Shown piece after piece: positions 23,741-29,681 of a DNA stretch of 47,831 nt. A model generated the notes under the pieces. It was not told the DNA's origin, searched no databases, and worked only from the letters and a program-made list of their open reading frames with translations. The stretch covers positions 1 through 47,831 of the forward strand of contig NZ_LN999823.1 of NCBI RefSeq assembly GCF_001517625.2. Direction: 5' to 3'. Positions within the stretch are counted from its first letter, which is position 1, and each line of letters starts with the position of its first letter. This stretch comes from Clostridium sp. AT4. Lineage in GTDB: Bacteria; Bacillota; Clostridia; Lachnospirales; Lachnospiraceae. The position numbers and the translations under genes are program-made.

Positions 23741-24118
23741 TTAGCTAATCTGCGAAGGAATATTTTTTAGGTAATCTGCGAATGAGTATTCTTTTAAAAA
23801 CATCTTTTGCTGATCTAGTTGTTTTTCCAACTCATGAATTTGTTCAGCATTTAATCCTAATTTTTCAAATTCTGCTTTCTCTGATATATGCATATTTTGT
23901 ACTGACAATGCAATATCAATTAACCTATAAAATATTTCCCACGCGTCTTTTCTTGAAATAGAATTATCATTCAATGCACTAACATATCGATCATAATGTT
24001 TTGGAAGTGTTATATACCTTTCCCCTAACAGCATACAAGTTTTGTAGCCCAACGCATAGTACTTCCCACTTATTAAATATATAAATGGTGTTCTCACAAA
24101 TAATCTTTGAACTTCCAT
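23741..24118 (-). CDS. hypothetical protein in the prophage cargo block
   Basis: 125 aa, no family recognised. Helical, with VRTPFIYLISGKYYALGYKT at the N-terminus and a Glu/Gln-rich C-terminal coiled coil (LNAEQIHELEKQLDQQKMF). No signal peptide. The DNA is clearly more A/T-rich than the structural genes, suggesting a separate origin. It lies between two terminators, so it is probably its own transcription unit expressed from the lysogen. Could be a superinfection-exclusion or host-fitness gene; no direct evidence. Confidence 0.55.
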   Translation of the reverse strand: MEVQRLFVRTPFIYLISGKYYALGYKTCMLLGERYITLPKHYDRYVSALNDNSISRKDAWEIFYRLIDIALSVQNMHISEKAEFEKLGLNAEQIHELEKQLDQQKMFLKEYSFADYLKNIPSQIS

Positions 24119-24159
24119 AGTAACTTATTTCCTTTTCTTTTTATCGTATCAAAATTGAG

Positions 24160-24194
24160 AACAAAGAGAAGCCTCCACATTAGCAGACGCTTCT
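24160..24194 (-). terminator. terminator after the two small genes
   Basis: On the minus strand AGAAGC (24194-24189) pairs with GCTTCT (24172-24167), followed by CTTTGTTCT. The stem is short and the loop long, so it is a moderate terminator. Confidence 0.5.
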
Positions 24195-24204
24195 CCAGAA
24201 TCGC

Positions 24205-24324
24205 TTAATTAGGCGTAGATCGTCTGTGACCATCAACCTTAGTTCCATCACTTCTTGTATATGATTTTACAACCACAATTTTTTTCTGCTGTGTTCCTCT
24301 AACACTTGATTTTGTCTTTGCCAT
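24205..24324 (-). CDS. 39-aa basic small protein
   Basis: Reads MAKTKSSVRGTQQKKIVVVK and ends SYTRSDGTKVDGHRRSTPN. GAAAGGAG precedes the ATG with good spacing. The Y-R-DGT-V-GH-RS-PN ending recurs at the tails of many small bacterial proteins of unknown function. No membrane segment. Second gene of a short pair that starts at 24509, ending in a weak terminator. Too short for a confident role. Confidence 0.6.
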   Translation of the reverse strand: MAKTKSSVRGTQQKKIVVVKSYTRSDGTKVDGHRRSTPN

Positions 24325-24386
24325 ATCTCTGGCTCCTTTCTTGAAACCAGAGACACCCAACTGGTAAAGTGCCTCTTTAGAGTTAA

Positions 24387-24509
24387 CTAGTTCTTCTTAG
24401 TCGGCTCTGGCCCTGGACCCACCCAAAACCTGAAAGCTCTCTTTCCATGGTCTTTTGCATAAATCTTCTCACCGTCTCTACCAGTGATCCAAGCTCTGAA
24501 AATCCACAT
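24387..24509 (-). CDS. 40-aa small protein rich in aromatic and basic residues
   Basis: Starts MWIFRAWITGRDGEKIYAKD and ends VGPGPEPTKKN. A near-perfect AAAGGAGGTG ribosome binding site lies 6 nt before the ATG, so translation is likely strong. No signal peptide or known domain. Together with the next gene it forms a mini-operon divergent from a putative plus-strand sRNA (24573). Function unknown. Confidence 0.65.
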   Translation of the reverse strand: MWIFRAWITGRDGEKIYAKDHGKRAFRFWVGPGPEPTKKN

Positions 24510-24537
24510 GAAAACACCTCCTTTCTCAAGTTTTCAC

Positions 24538-24566
24538 TTGCAAAAGAGGTACCACTGTGATATAAT
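24538..24566 (+). promoter_or_regulatory. strong plus-strand promoter for a small RNA
   Basis: TTGCAA (24538-24543), 17 bp, TATAAT (24561-24566) with an upstream TGA extended -10. An inverted repeat CCACTGT...ACAGTGG (24552-24605) brackets the start region and could be an operator shared with the divergent small genes. Confidence 0.7.
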
Positions 24567-24572
24567 CAAATC

Positions 24573-24652
24573 GCCAAATTAGATTATAAACCAGTTGAAC
24601 AGTGGTAACACTTTCAACAAATGACCAAGTACTTTGTGTGCTTGGTTTTTTC
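24573..24652 (+). ncRNA. putative prophage small RNA, about 80 nt
   Basis: A near-consensus promoter is followed within 80 nt by ACCAAG-loop-CTTGGT plus six Ts (24624-24652), an intrinsic terminator on the plus strand. Between them no ORF of note is seen. It is convergent with the ImmA gene (ends 24677) and divergent from the small-protein pair. Target unknown; it does not overlap a coding region. Confidence 0.5.
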
Positions 24653-24676
24653 TATGTAAAGGATTTCTCCATCACA

Positions 24677-25177
24677 TCAATAATATTGTCTGTATTGGAT
24701 AGATGCTGCAGTTATTGACATTCCGCATTTTTCAGCAATTTCTTCAATCCTCATACCTTTTACAAGATCATATGGTGCCATTAATTCCCCAGCAAAAGCA
24801 TTTGCTTGCCACTCGGGATTCATGTATGCAGGCACTGTACCTCTGGCAAATGTAACACGTTCCGGGAAATGTATCAAATAATGCCCTAATTCATGACATA
24901 ATGTAAAACGGTCTCTTGGATTACCTTTAATCGCACCTTCATAAACATCTTCTCGTATTTTCATTGTTTCCGTACCTGGATTCGTCACACCATACGCTTG
25001 TGGCATATCGGAAATTGAAACTATTTCAAGCTCTAGCCCAAGTCGTCCCAAAACCCATTCTATAAACTGCACTATCGGAAAATATAAAACCTGCTCTAAA
25101 CCAAACATTTCCCTAAATTCTTTTACCAATCCCCTAATATCTTTCCTAGACATAGGTGCTACAGAAAAATTCCCCAA
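24677..25177 (-). CDS. ImmA/IrrE family metallopeptidase
   Basis: 166 aa from TTG at 25177 (GGAG 10 nt upstream); an ATG at 25153 is also possible. The zinc-metallopeptidase motif CHELGHYLIH has H95, E96 and H99; the third ligand is probably E122 of PEWQANAFAGELMAP. In ICEBs1 and many phages such enzymes cut the partner XRE repressor to relieve repression. It directly follows an XRE gene (13-nt gap), forming that pair. Because the main repressor is S24-type and self-cleaving, this pair may be a second switch, a toxin-antitoxin-like module or an immunity cargo. Confidence 0.88.
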   Translation of the reverse strand: MGNFSVAPMSRKDIRGLVKEFREMFGLEQVLYFPIVQFIEWVLGRLGLELEIVSISDMPQAYGVTNPGTETMKIREDVYEGAIKGNPRDRFTLCHELGHYLIHFPERVTFARGTVPAYMNPEWQANAFAGELMAPYDLVKGMRIEEIAEKCGMSITAASIQYRQYY

Positions 25178-25190
25178 ACATCATCATCTC

Positions 25191-25550
25191 CTATTCTTGA
25201 TTTCTCTTCAACCAGTTACTTAGTTCCTTCTTTTTATCCTCATCCCACGATTCCATTGCTCGTGCAAAAGAGATCATCATATCTCTATCAGATGCCCTAA
25301 ACGTTGACATATCAATACTTTTCTGATTTCTGGCCTCGAACATAACTTTATCTAGCTCTTTTATTTCACCATCATTCAAATTGTATTCATTGATAAGGAT
25401 ATTTCTCCATTCTTCCGGAGGTTTACCTTTTCCGTTCTCCACTTTTGATAGAAATGCTGATGATACACCTAACTGGTTCGCCATATCGTAAAGCAGTTTA
25501 TTATTGTCAATTCTTATCTTCCGACAAAACTTGCCAAAACTATTTAACAT
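25191..25550 (-). CDS. XRE family regulator paired with ImmA
   Basis: 119 aa. N-terminal helix-turn-helix at about residues 8-62 (DMANQLGVSSAFLSKVENGK is the recognition part), followed by helices ending in WDEDKKKELSNWLKRNQE. First gene of the two-gene unit with ImmA. It has its own promoter (25602-25630) with a 17-bp palindrome in the spacer, so it likely represses itself and ImmA. No peptidase domain, so inactivation would depend on ImmA. Confidence 0.85.
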   Translation of the reverse strand: MLNSFGKFCRKIRIDNNKLLYDMANQLGVSSAFLSKVENGKGKPPEEWRNILINEYNLNDGEIKELDKVMFEARNQKSIDMSTFRASDRDMMISFARAMESWDEDKKKELSNWLKRNQE

Positions 25551-25601
25551 GACTTCATCCTCCTATTCCTTCCTCCGTTTAAGGTGATCACCCTTGCCTA
25601 T

Positions 25602-25630
25602 ATTATTAACTAAAATAGTTAATTTGTCAA
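25602..25630 (-). promoter_or_regulatory. promoter and operator of the XRE-ImmA unit
   Basis: TTGACA (25630-25625), 17 bp, AATAAT (25607-25602). The perfect palindrome TTAACTAAAATAGTTAA (25606-25622) fills the spacer, an ideal place for an autorepressor operator. Confidence 0.7.
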
Positions 25631-25656
25631 TCTCTTTTTGTAAATTTATTTTATTC

Positions 25657-25685
25657 AAAAAGAAAAATCCCTACCGAAGCAGGGA
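25657..25685 (-). terminator. terminator after the tRNA-like RNA
   Basis: On the minus strand TCCCTGC pairs with GTAGGGA around a TTCG tetraloop and is followed by TTTTTCTTTTT. Very strong terminator. Confidence 0.9.
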
Positions 25686-25728
25686 CCCATACAAAGGAGA
25701 AAATACAAAATGGTTTATCCATCCAAAC

Positions 25729-25801
25729 GGACCCTCCAGGAATCGAACCCGGGACGATGTGGTTTGCAAGCCAACTGCTCTACCGACTGAGCTAAAGATC
25801 C
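25729..25801 (-). tRNA. degenerate tRNA-like gene (Ala-UGC or Cys-GCA type loop)
   Basis: 73 nt with acceptor stem GGATCTT/AGGGTCC, D-arm GCTC-AGTCGGTA-GAGC, and T-arm CCGGG-TTCGATT-CCTGG. All three pair with only G-U wobbles. The anticodon arm is odd: GTTGG-CTTGCAA-ACCAC leaves two mismatches, while an 8-nt loop CTTGCAAA pairs only three base pairs. Reading the loop by U33 gives UGC (Ala) or GCA (Cys). No CCA; the next base is G. It could be an inactive phage tRNA, a tRNA mimic or a frameshift-type tRNA. Confidence 0.6.
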
Positions 25802-25812
25802 GGAGAAGGGGG

Positions 25813-25845
25813 CGTCCAGCCCTGGGATGGAACCAGAGCCAGACG
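25813..25845 (-). ncRNA. 13-bp hairpin of a GC-rich structured leader before the tRNA-like domain
   Basis: CGTCTGGCTCTGG pairs with CCAGGGCTGGACG (13 bp with G-U pairs) around TTCCATC. The surrounding 25847-25920 contains further GC-rich pairing potential (CCCGGTG repeated; GAAGCC with GGCTTTC). The stretch 25657-25925 thus looks like one structured RNA of about 265 nt between a promoter-like site and a terminator. It contains no convincing ORF. Confidence 0.45.
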
Positions 25846-25926
25846 AACCGGCCACCGGGCTGTGACACCGGGCGACCGTCGGGTTAAATGAAAGCCGCCG
25901 GCGGTATGCCTTTGGCTTCATGGTAC

Positions 25927-25968
25927 ACTATAACATTTTGAAAACGGACATTGTGGACAAAACGGACA
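25927..25968 (-). promoter_or_regulatory. candidate late promoter with three activator-type direct repeats
   Basis: On the plus strand CGGACA, TGGACA and CGGACA lie at 25945, 25954 and 25963 (9-bp steps). On the minus strand they read TGTCC repeats ahead of a -10 TATAGT (25932-25927) with no recognisable -35. This suits an activator-dependent promoter driving the leftward late region, and it lies just past the sigma-like regulator gene. Confidence 0.4.
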
Positions 25969-25972
25969 AATT

Positions 25973-26407
25973 TTAATTACTTTCCATAAATCGGATAAAT
26001 TCTTTTCGTATTCCCTCTTCCGTGGCCTTCCGTCCCATCTTCACAGCTACCTGCGCCCAAGTCAATTCCTCAAATATCCTATATCGGATAATCCGCTGCA
26101 TTCTGGGTGAGATTGTATTAAGCCATGCTTCCACCTGACGCTTAATCTTCTCTGCGTTCCGGATCCGCTCCTCCAGTAACTTCTCCATACGATCCAACTC
26201 ATCCGGATTCTTAACAGCTGCATACCCAAGCCCCTCCAAATGATAGGTCTGTAACGTGTACGGGAACTCATGCGCAGAGCCCTTGACACTGTCCTGCTGG
26301 ATCTGGCTCCGATGCTTCCTCAGCTTCCGGATCTCATCCTTGGTGTCCTTAATCAGCTCGCAGGCATCTATGTATTGCTCCAATATCTGCTTGTCCAACG
26401 GTATCAC
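25973..26407 (-). CDS. sigma-70-like late transcription regulator (DUF1492/ArpU type)
   Basis: 144 aa. Residues 1-95 are helical (ACELIKDTKDEIRKLRKHRS; then DELDRMEKLLEERI). The C-terminal third reads ISPRMQRIIRYRIFEELTWA and QVAVKMGRKATEEGIRKEF, a region-4 sigma-like helix-turn-helix. Such proteins activate late genes in Firmicutes phages (ArpU, RinA, DUF1492). Its place as the last early gene, before the putative late promoter and terminase, fits. It overlaps the preceding gene by 4 nt. Confidence 0.78.
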   Translation of the reverse strand: MIPLDKQILEQYIDACELIKDTKDEIRKLRKHRSQIQQDSVKGSAHEFPYTLQTYHLEGLGYAAVKNPDELDRMEKLLEERIRNAEKIKRQVEAWLNTISPRMQRIIRYRIFEELTWAQVAVKMGRKATEEGIRKEFIRFMESN

Positions 26408-26634
26408 CTCCTCGCCCTCAAAATTCTCTGTCTGGCCTCATCCCACTCAGCCGCCCACATCTCTGCTTCTACCCGGACAATCAGGTACCGCTTCTGGTAC
26501 AGTACTCCCATGTCGCTGTACTTATCGACCTGTGGCCTGCACTTCCATCCAAATCTCTTTTGCAGCTCAATGCCGCTGTACCGCCCCACAAGTTTTCCGC
26601 AATCATACAGGTCATAATATACTGGCCCCGGCAT
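26404..26634 (-). CDS. small early phage protein
   Basis: 76 aa, MPGPVYYDLYDCGKLVGRYS at the start, then GIELQKRFGWKCRPQVDKYS, ending in Arg-rich DEARQRILRARR. The segment K--GRYSG-ELQ--FG may form a small DNA-binding or replication-accessory fold, but it is not a family I can name. GGTGATG lies before the start and the stop overlaps the late regulator by 4 nt. Hypothetical but well supported as coding. Confidence 0.6.
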   Translation of the reverse strand: MPGPVYYDLYDCGKLVGRYSGIELQKRFGWKCRPQVDKYSDMGVLYQKRYLIVRVEAEMWAAEWDEARQRILRARR

Positions 26635-26638
26635 AACA

Positions 26639-26776
26639 TCACCTCCAAATCATCAGCACCGCCATCAGGGAACCCCATACCATCAGGTAATCCCAGCGGT
26701 CAATGTTGCCTTGGATCAGATTGACCGTTCCTGTGATGGCCCACAGGATGATTATCACGTTCTTAAGTACATTCAA
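26639..26776 (-). CDS. small membrane protein, early region
   Basis: 45 aa from TTG at 26776, preceded by AGGAGG 7 nt upstream; longer in-frame starts give an unlikely Arg-rich extension. Two hydrophobic stretches (NVIIILWAITGTVNLI; YLMVWGSLMAVLMIW) predict one or two membrane helices. Function unknown. Its stop is 4 nt upstream of the next gene. Confidence 0.6.
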   Translation of the reverse strand: MNVLKNVIIILWAITGTVNLIQGNIDRWDYLMVWGSLMAVLMIWR

Positions 26777-26780
26777 TTTT

Positions 26781-26990
26781 CTACCTCCTGTATCTCTCAT
26801 CTGGGCACAGCGACGTATACGCATACGCTGGCATCCGCGCGGACCATACTTCCAGCTTCGGCCCTCGGATCGCATCCATGTCACTAGCTGCCACTGCTCT
26901 GGCTCGTTGTTGTCGATTCGCTCGTCTCTGGGTTTCTGACTTTACAATCCCCAAGCTGCATCCCTTCTTTCTGCCCTCGTAATAGGACAA
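26781..26990 (-). CDS. possible small basic protein (uncertain frame)
   Basis: 69 aa from TTG at 26990, which follows directly on the TGA of the upstream gene. Basic, with KSETQRRANRQQRARAVAAS in the middle. A rival frame (ATG 27027 to 26884, 47 aa, MWKKKNPYLEYMIVLLRGQK...) has AAGGAGG close upstream. I cannot decide which is translated. Confidence 0.3.
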   Translation of the reverse strand: MSYYEGRKKGCSLGIVKSETQRRANRQQRARAVAASDMDAIRGPKLEVWSARMPAYAYTSLCPDERYRR

Positions 26991-27194
26991 TCATATATTC
27001 CAGGTATGGATTTTTCTTTTTCCACATGGCCTCCTTCGCCTCCTCATGGGTAGTCCGTGCAGCTTTCGCCAGTTATTGCTTTTCAAGACCGGAAATAATA
27101 TATTGGCGATTGACTTTGCCAGTTCTACTATGCTTTTAGCCAGGTTCGCAAACACCTCTACTGCCCTTCCTATTGCCTTATTTAGATCTTCCAT
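26991..27194 (-). CDS. small early phage protein, helical with basic tail
   Basis: 67 aa from the ATG at 27194, which has GGAGGG 7 nt upstream. An amphipathic helix (LNKAIGRAVEVFANLAKSIV, then ELAKSIANILFPVL) is followed by a basic tail (RRRRRPCGKRK). HGLPMRRR-type endings occur in related phage small proteins. It may associate with the membrane or nucleic acid; function unknown. Confidence 0.6.
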   Translation of the reverse strand: MEDLNKAIGRAVEVFANLAKSIVELAKSIANILFPVLKSNNWRKLHGLPMRRRRRPCGKRKIHTWNI

Positions 27195-27226
27195 ATTGGT
27201 CCCTCCTGCGCTAAATGTCAGTTTAG

Positions 27227-27565
27227 CTAATACAGTTGTGCTAAAAATCCTGCCAACAAACAAAATGAATCATGATACATATCAATTTGAGATTGTATTC
27301 TCTCTTCTTTGATTGCTTGTTCTTCTGCTTTTTTCATTTCTTCCATTTTCAGAATAATATGATTTTTTATATTTTCCACTGCACATCTATTCAGATCTGA
27401 AATGCTTGTTTCACTAACAACCGTTACTTCTTCATCAAAGAAATAATAACTGGTGTTTTCAGGGTTAATCTCTCTACATACAAATCCTTGTTTATTTCGT
27501 GGTTTTGAAATTACTATATATTCACGCCCAGTCTTATTGCTTCTAACAATATCTCCTATTTTCAT
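27227..27565 (-). CDS. hypothetical phage protein
   Basis: 112 aa, A/T-rich. The N-terminal 45 residues look like a small beta-barrel (MKIGDIVRSNKTGREYIVIS; a KOW/SH3-like start), followed by a long helix with KMEEMKKAEEQAIKEERI. CGGAGGTGAAAG precedes the start. No family named. Different base composition from its neighbours suggests later acquisition. Confidence 0.6.
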   Translation of the reverse strand: MKIGDIVRSNKTGREYIVISKPRNKQGFVCREINPENTSYYFFDEEVTVVSETSISDLNRCAVENIKNHIILKMEEMKKAEEQAIKEERIQSQIDMYHDSFCLLAGFLAQLY

Positions 27566-27587
27566 GGCCTTTCACCTCCGTTAAATC

Positions 27588-27914
27588 TTAATTTTCTCTA
27601 ATAGCCTGTCCACACCATTTACAATGCCCTGCAAACAGATCTGCATCTCTTAGCCCGCTACCGCATTCAGGGCATTCGTATTTTTCTCCCATTGCCCCGC
27701 AAATTCTAAGAGCAACTTTCTTAGTTTGTTTTTCCAACGCCTCTGCTTCTTCCGGTGTCAGACCGGTATCCTCATACTCCATCAGCTTCCAGAGTGCTCC
27801 ATACAGGCGTTTCCATAACTCCTTTGTGATGATCTTCCCTTCATACAGATGCTCCCACGGCACTCCCCTGAGGCTCCAATTTCCCTGCTCATCTTTCTGT
27901 GTTAATCTCTTCAT
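27588..27914 (-). CDS. phage protein with C-terminal zinc ribbon
   Basis: 108 aa from ATG at 27914 (GAGGAAGG upstream). N-terminal: MKRLTQKDEQGNWSLRGVPW, then ALWKLMEYEDTGLTPEEAEA, a pattern common in early phage proteins of Firmicutes. C-terminal zinc ribbon: CPECGSG...HCKWCGQAI with four Cys. It starts within the end of another zinc ribbon gene (overlap 27889-27914). Probably a nucleic-acid-binding accessory protein. Confidence 0.75.
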   Translation of the reverse strand: MKRLTQKDEQGNWSLRGVPWEHLYEGKIITKELWKRLYGALWKLMEYEDTGLTPEEAEALEKQTKKVALRICGAMGEKYECPECGSGLRDADLFAGHCKWCGQAIREN

Positions 27915-28044
27915 TCTCGCCTTCCTCCTCCCACTCAAGTGCCTCGCCGCATATCTGGCAGTATTTCTGCCCCGGCTCAATCTCCTCATTCTCACATACC
28001 CGGCACATAAATCTTTCTTTGCCCTGCATCCATATCTTAGCCAT
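27889..28044 (-). CDS. 51-aa zinc ribbon protein
   Basis: MAKIWMQGKERFMCRVCENE and later YCQICGEALEWEEEGENEE. The two CxxC pairs (MCRVC, YCQIC) form one zinc ribbon; the tail is acidic. GAAAGGAAAATAG precedes the ATG. It overlaps the start of the next gene by 26 nt, so both are translated from one message in different frames. Confidence 0.7.
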   Translation of the reverse strand: MAKIWMQGKERFMCRVCENEEIEPGQKYCQICGEALEWEEEGENEEINTER

Positions 28045-28046
28045 AT

Positions 28047-29681
28047 CTATTTTCCTTTCTGCAATGCCTTCAAAAACTCCACCAGTTCTGTCTCACTGTC
28101 TGGATACCGGCTGTACGTCTCATGGCGCTGCCATCTTCCATAAGCCCCAGACGGATGCTTCTCTGGCTCCGGTCCTCCAACCAGATGAAGGTATGAGGAT
28201 TCAAAATCCTGACCGGTGAACTCATTATGCTGGGTGTATACTTCCACAATCAGCCTTGCCCCGTTATCAAAATCATACTTGTAATACCGGGCTCCGATAT
28301 GCTCATCTGCATACCATAGCCCCCATGACTTATAATCTCTCAGCCATGCCTTGCGCTGGTCATTATTCTTCATGACCGGAAGCTCCGGCTGTTCGGATTC
28401 TTCCGGCTCCGGCATTTCCAGGTCGTACAGCATCCCCGCAAGGGCTGCCACCAGTATTTTCTTTTTCCGGAGCAGTTTCGGCGGAAGCTCTTCCACTGCA
28501 TTGACCTTCACCATCTCATCCAGGAGTGCTTTTTCCTTTTCCAGCATCTCCCGAAGCAGCCCCATGTCTGTAAGCTCAGTATCTTCCTCTGGTTGCGACG
28601 TCGCAACTTCCCCCGGTTCTTCCCCGCTGCTATTTTCGCAGCAGATTTCCTCATTCTGCTGCACTTTTGCAGCAAGCCGTTCCGGCTCCTGATCCAGCGC
28701 CCTCATAGCCCGACCACAAATATATTCGCAAGGACTCTTGCAGTGCTTACAGCATGGGCTTGGCTCCCCGTCTCCGGCCCGGTGATAAGCCAGATCGTGG
28801 TTCACGAACTCACAAGTATCTCCTACAAGTTCACGGATTCCATCCAGATCTCTAATCTCGCACGGAAACGGATTCCCGCAGGGTGCCTCTACACACCACC
28901 GGTCTTTTTGCCGGATCCCACACTCCATAGAGCAGGAATCACAATAATGGCCTCCCTCACATCCTTCTGTAGCAATCAGGCTGTCTGCCGGATATTCCCG
29001 CTTGGGTGTCCCATAGGCCGATAGCTGATGGGCTGGACAGTTTTCCCGTTGCGACGTCGCAACGCTCTCCACCGGCAGAGGCTCCACTTCAGGCATCAAG
29101 TCCTCCACCGATATCTCACAGCTCTGCATAGCTGCTCTTTCTGGTTCCGGCGGTACATCCGTCACATCTGGAGCAGCCTCCGGCTCAATCCCCGGAAAGT
29201 CTGTAATACTGATCTGCCCCGGAAGCTCCACATACGGGATTTCCTTAGGCTGTTTCATGGCTCGGATCTGGCGCACGGTCATATCTGGAGTTACCTGCTC
29301 CAACTGCTCATCATCAAGCCCAAGCATCTCCTGAAGCTGTGCTTTGCTGAAATCCCTGTACCGATCATCCAGTATGGGGCTGTTGCCTCCCTTGGAAAAC
29401 CGGATGCACCGGTCTATATAGCGTTTGGTGGTTGACCGGCTGAAACCGAACTGCCTGGCAGCATACTCATTGATATCGCTGTATCCGTATTCCTGGAACT
29501 GATTACGATCCCGCACATACATCAGCCAGTACCCGATGGATATCACACTTCTGGCGGCCGTCTTAAGGTCTGTATGTATGTACCGCCCGATCTCATCCAG
29601 TGGGATCTCCATCTGGTACCACTCCGGGCCTGTATGGTCAATGGTTCCTGTCTCAGGAACCATGGTATTCTCATCTTCCAT
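28047..29681 (-). CDS. ParB/HTH-like early protein with central Cys-rich domain
   Basis: 544 aa. Residues 45-130 contain a ParB-like helix-turn-helix (INEYAARQFGFSRSTTKRYI, then DRCIRFSKGG). Residues 170-220 and 355-385 are Pro/Glu-rich linkers. Between them, about residues 217-345, lies a domain with some 20 Cys (GHYCDSCSMECG, CCKHCKSPCEYICG), probably several zinc sites. The C-terminal 100 residues (EHIGARYYKYDFDNGARLIV) form an unrelated domain. Both linkers contain the in-frame palindrome GTTGCGACGTCGCAAC, encoding VATSQ. Role is likely DNA binding in replication or partition; not certain. Confidence 0.65.
   Translation of the reverse strand: MEDENTMVPETGTIDHTGPEWYQMEIPLDEIGRYIHTDLKTAARSVISIGYWLMYVRDRNQFQEYGYSDINEYAARQFGFSRSTTKRYIDRCIRFSKGGNSPILDDRYRDFSKAQLQEMLGLDDEQLEQVTPDMTVRQIRAMKQPKEIPYVELPGQISITDFPGIEPEAAPDVTDVPPEPERAAMQSCEISVEDLMPEVEPLPVESVATSQRENCPAHQLSAYGTPKREYPADSLIATEGCEGGHYCDSCSMECGIRQKDRWCVEAPCGNPFPCEIRDLDGIRELVGDTCEFVNHDLAYHRAGDGEPSPCCKHCKSPCEYICGRAMRALDQEPERLAAKVQQNEEICCENSSGEEPGEVATSQPEEDTELTDMGLLREMLEKEKALLDEMVKVNAVEELPPKLLRKKKILVAALAGMLYDLEMPEPEESEQPELPVMKNNDQRKAWLRDYKSWGLWYADEHIGARYYKYDFDNGARLIVEVYTQHNEFTGQDFESSYLHLVGGPEPEKHPSGAYGRWQRHETYSRYPDSETELVEFLKALQKGK
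28594..28605. repeat. TGCGACGTCGCA palindrome, copy 3
   Basis: Part of the 16-bp palindrome GTTGCGACGTCGCAAC (28592-28607), in frame as VATSQ after the Cys-rich domain. Confidence 0.75.
29050..29061. repeat. TGCGACGTCGCA palindrome, copy 4
   Basis: Part of the 16-bp palindrome GTTGCGACGTCGCAAC (29048-29063), in frame as VATSQ before the Cys-rich domain of the same gene. Confidence 0.75.

Noticed and set aside
24573-24652. Small RNA as antitoxin of a second par-like locus
   Set aside because: It does not overlap a coding region, and the nearby small proteins are basic or aromatic rather than single membrane helices.
25847-25920. A second tRNA next to the tRNA-like gene
   Set aside because: A T-arm-like hairpin exists, but no acceptor stem pairs with it and the loop lacks the purine at position 57.
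26777-26884. 36-residue N-terminal extension of the small membrane protein at 26639
   Set aside because: Very Arg-rich and unlike a leader; a TTG with AGGAGG directly before it gives a better start.
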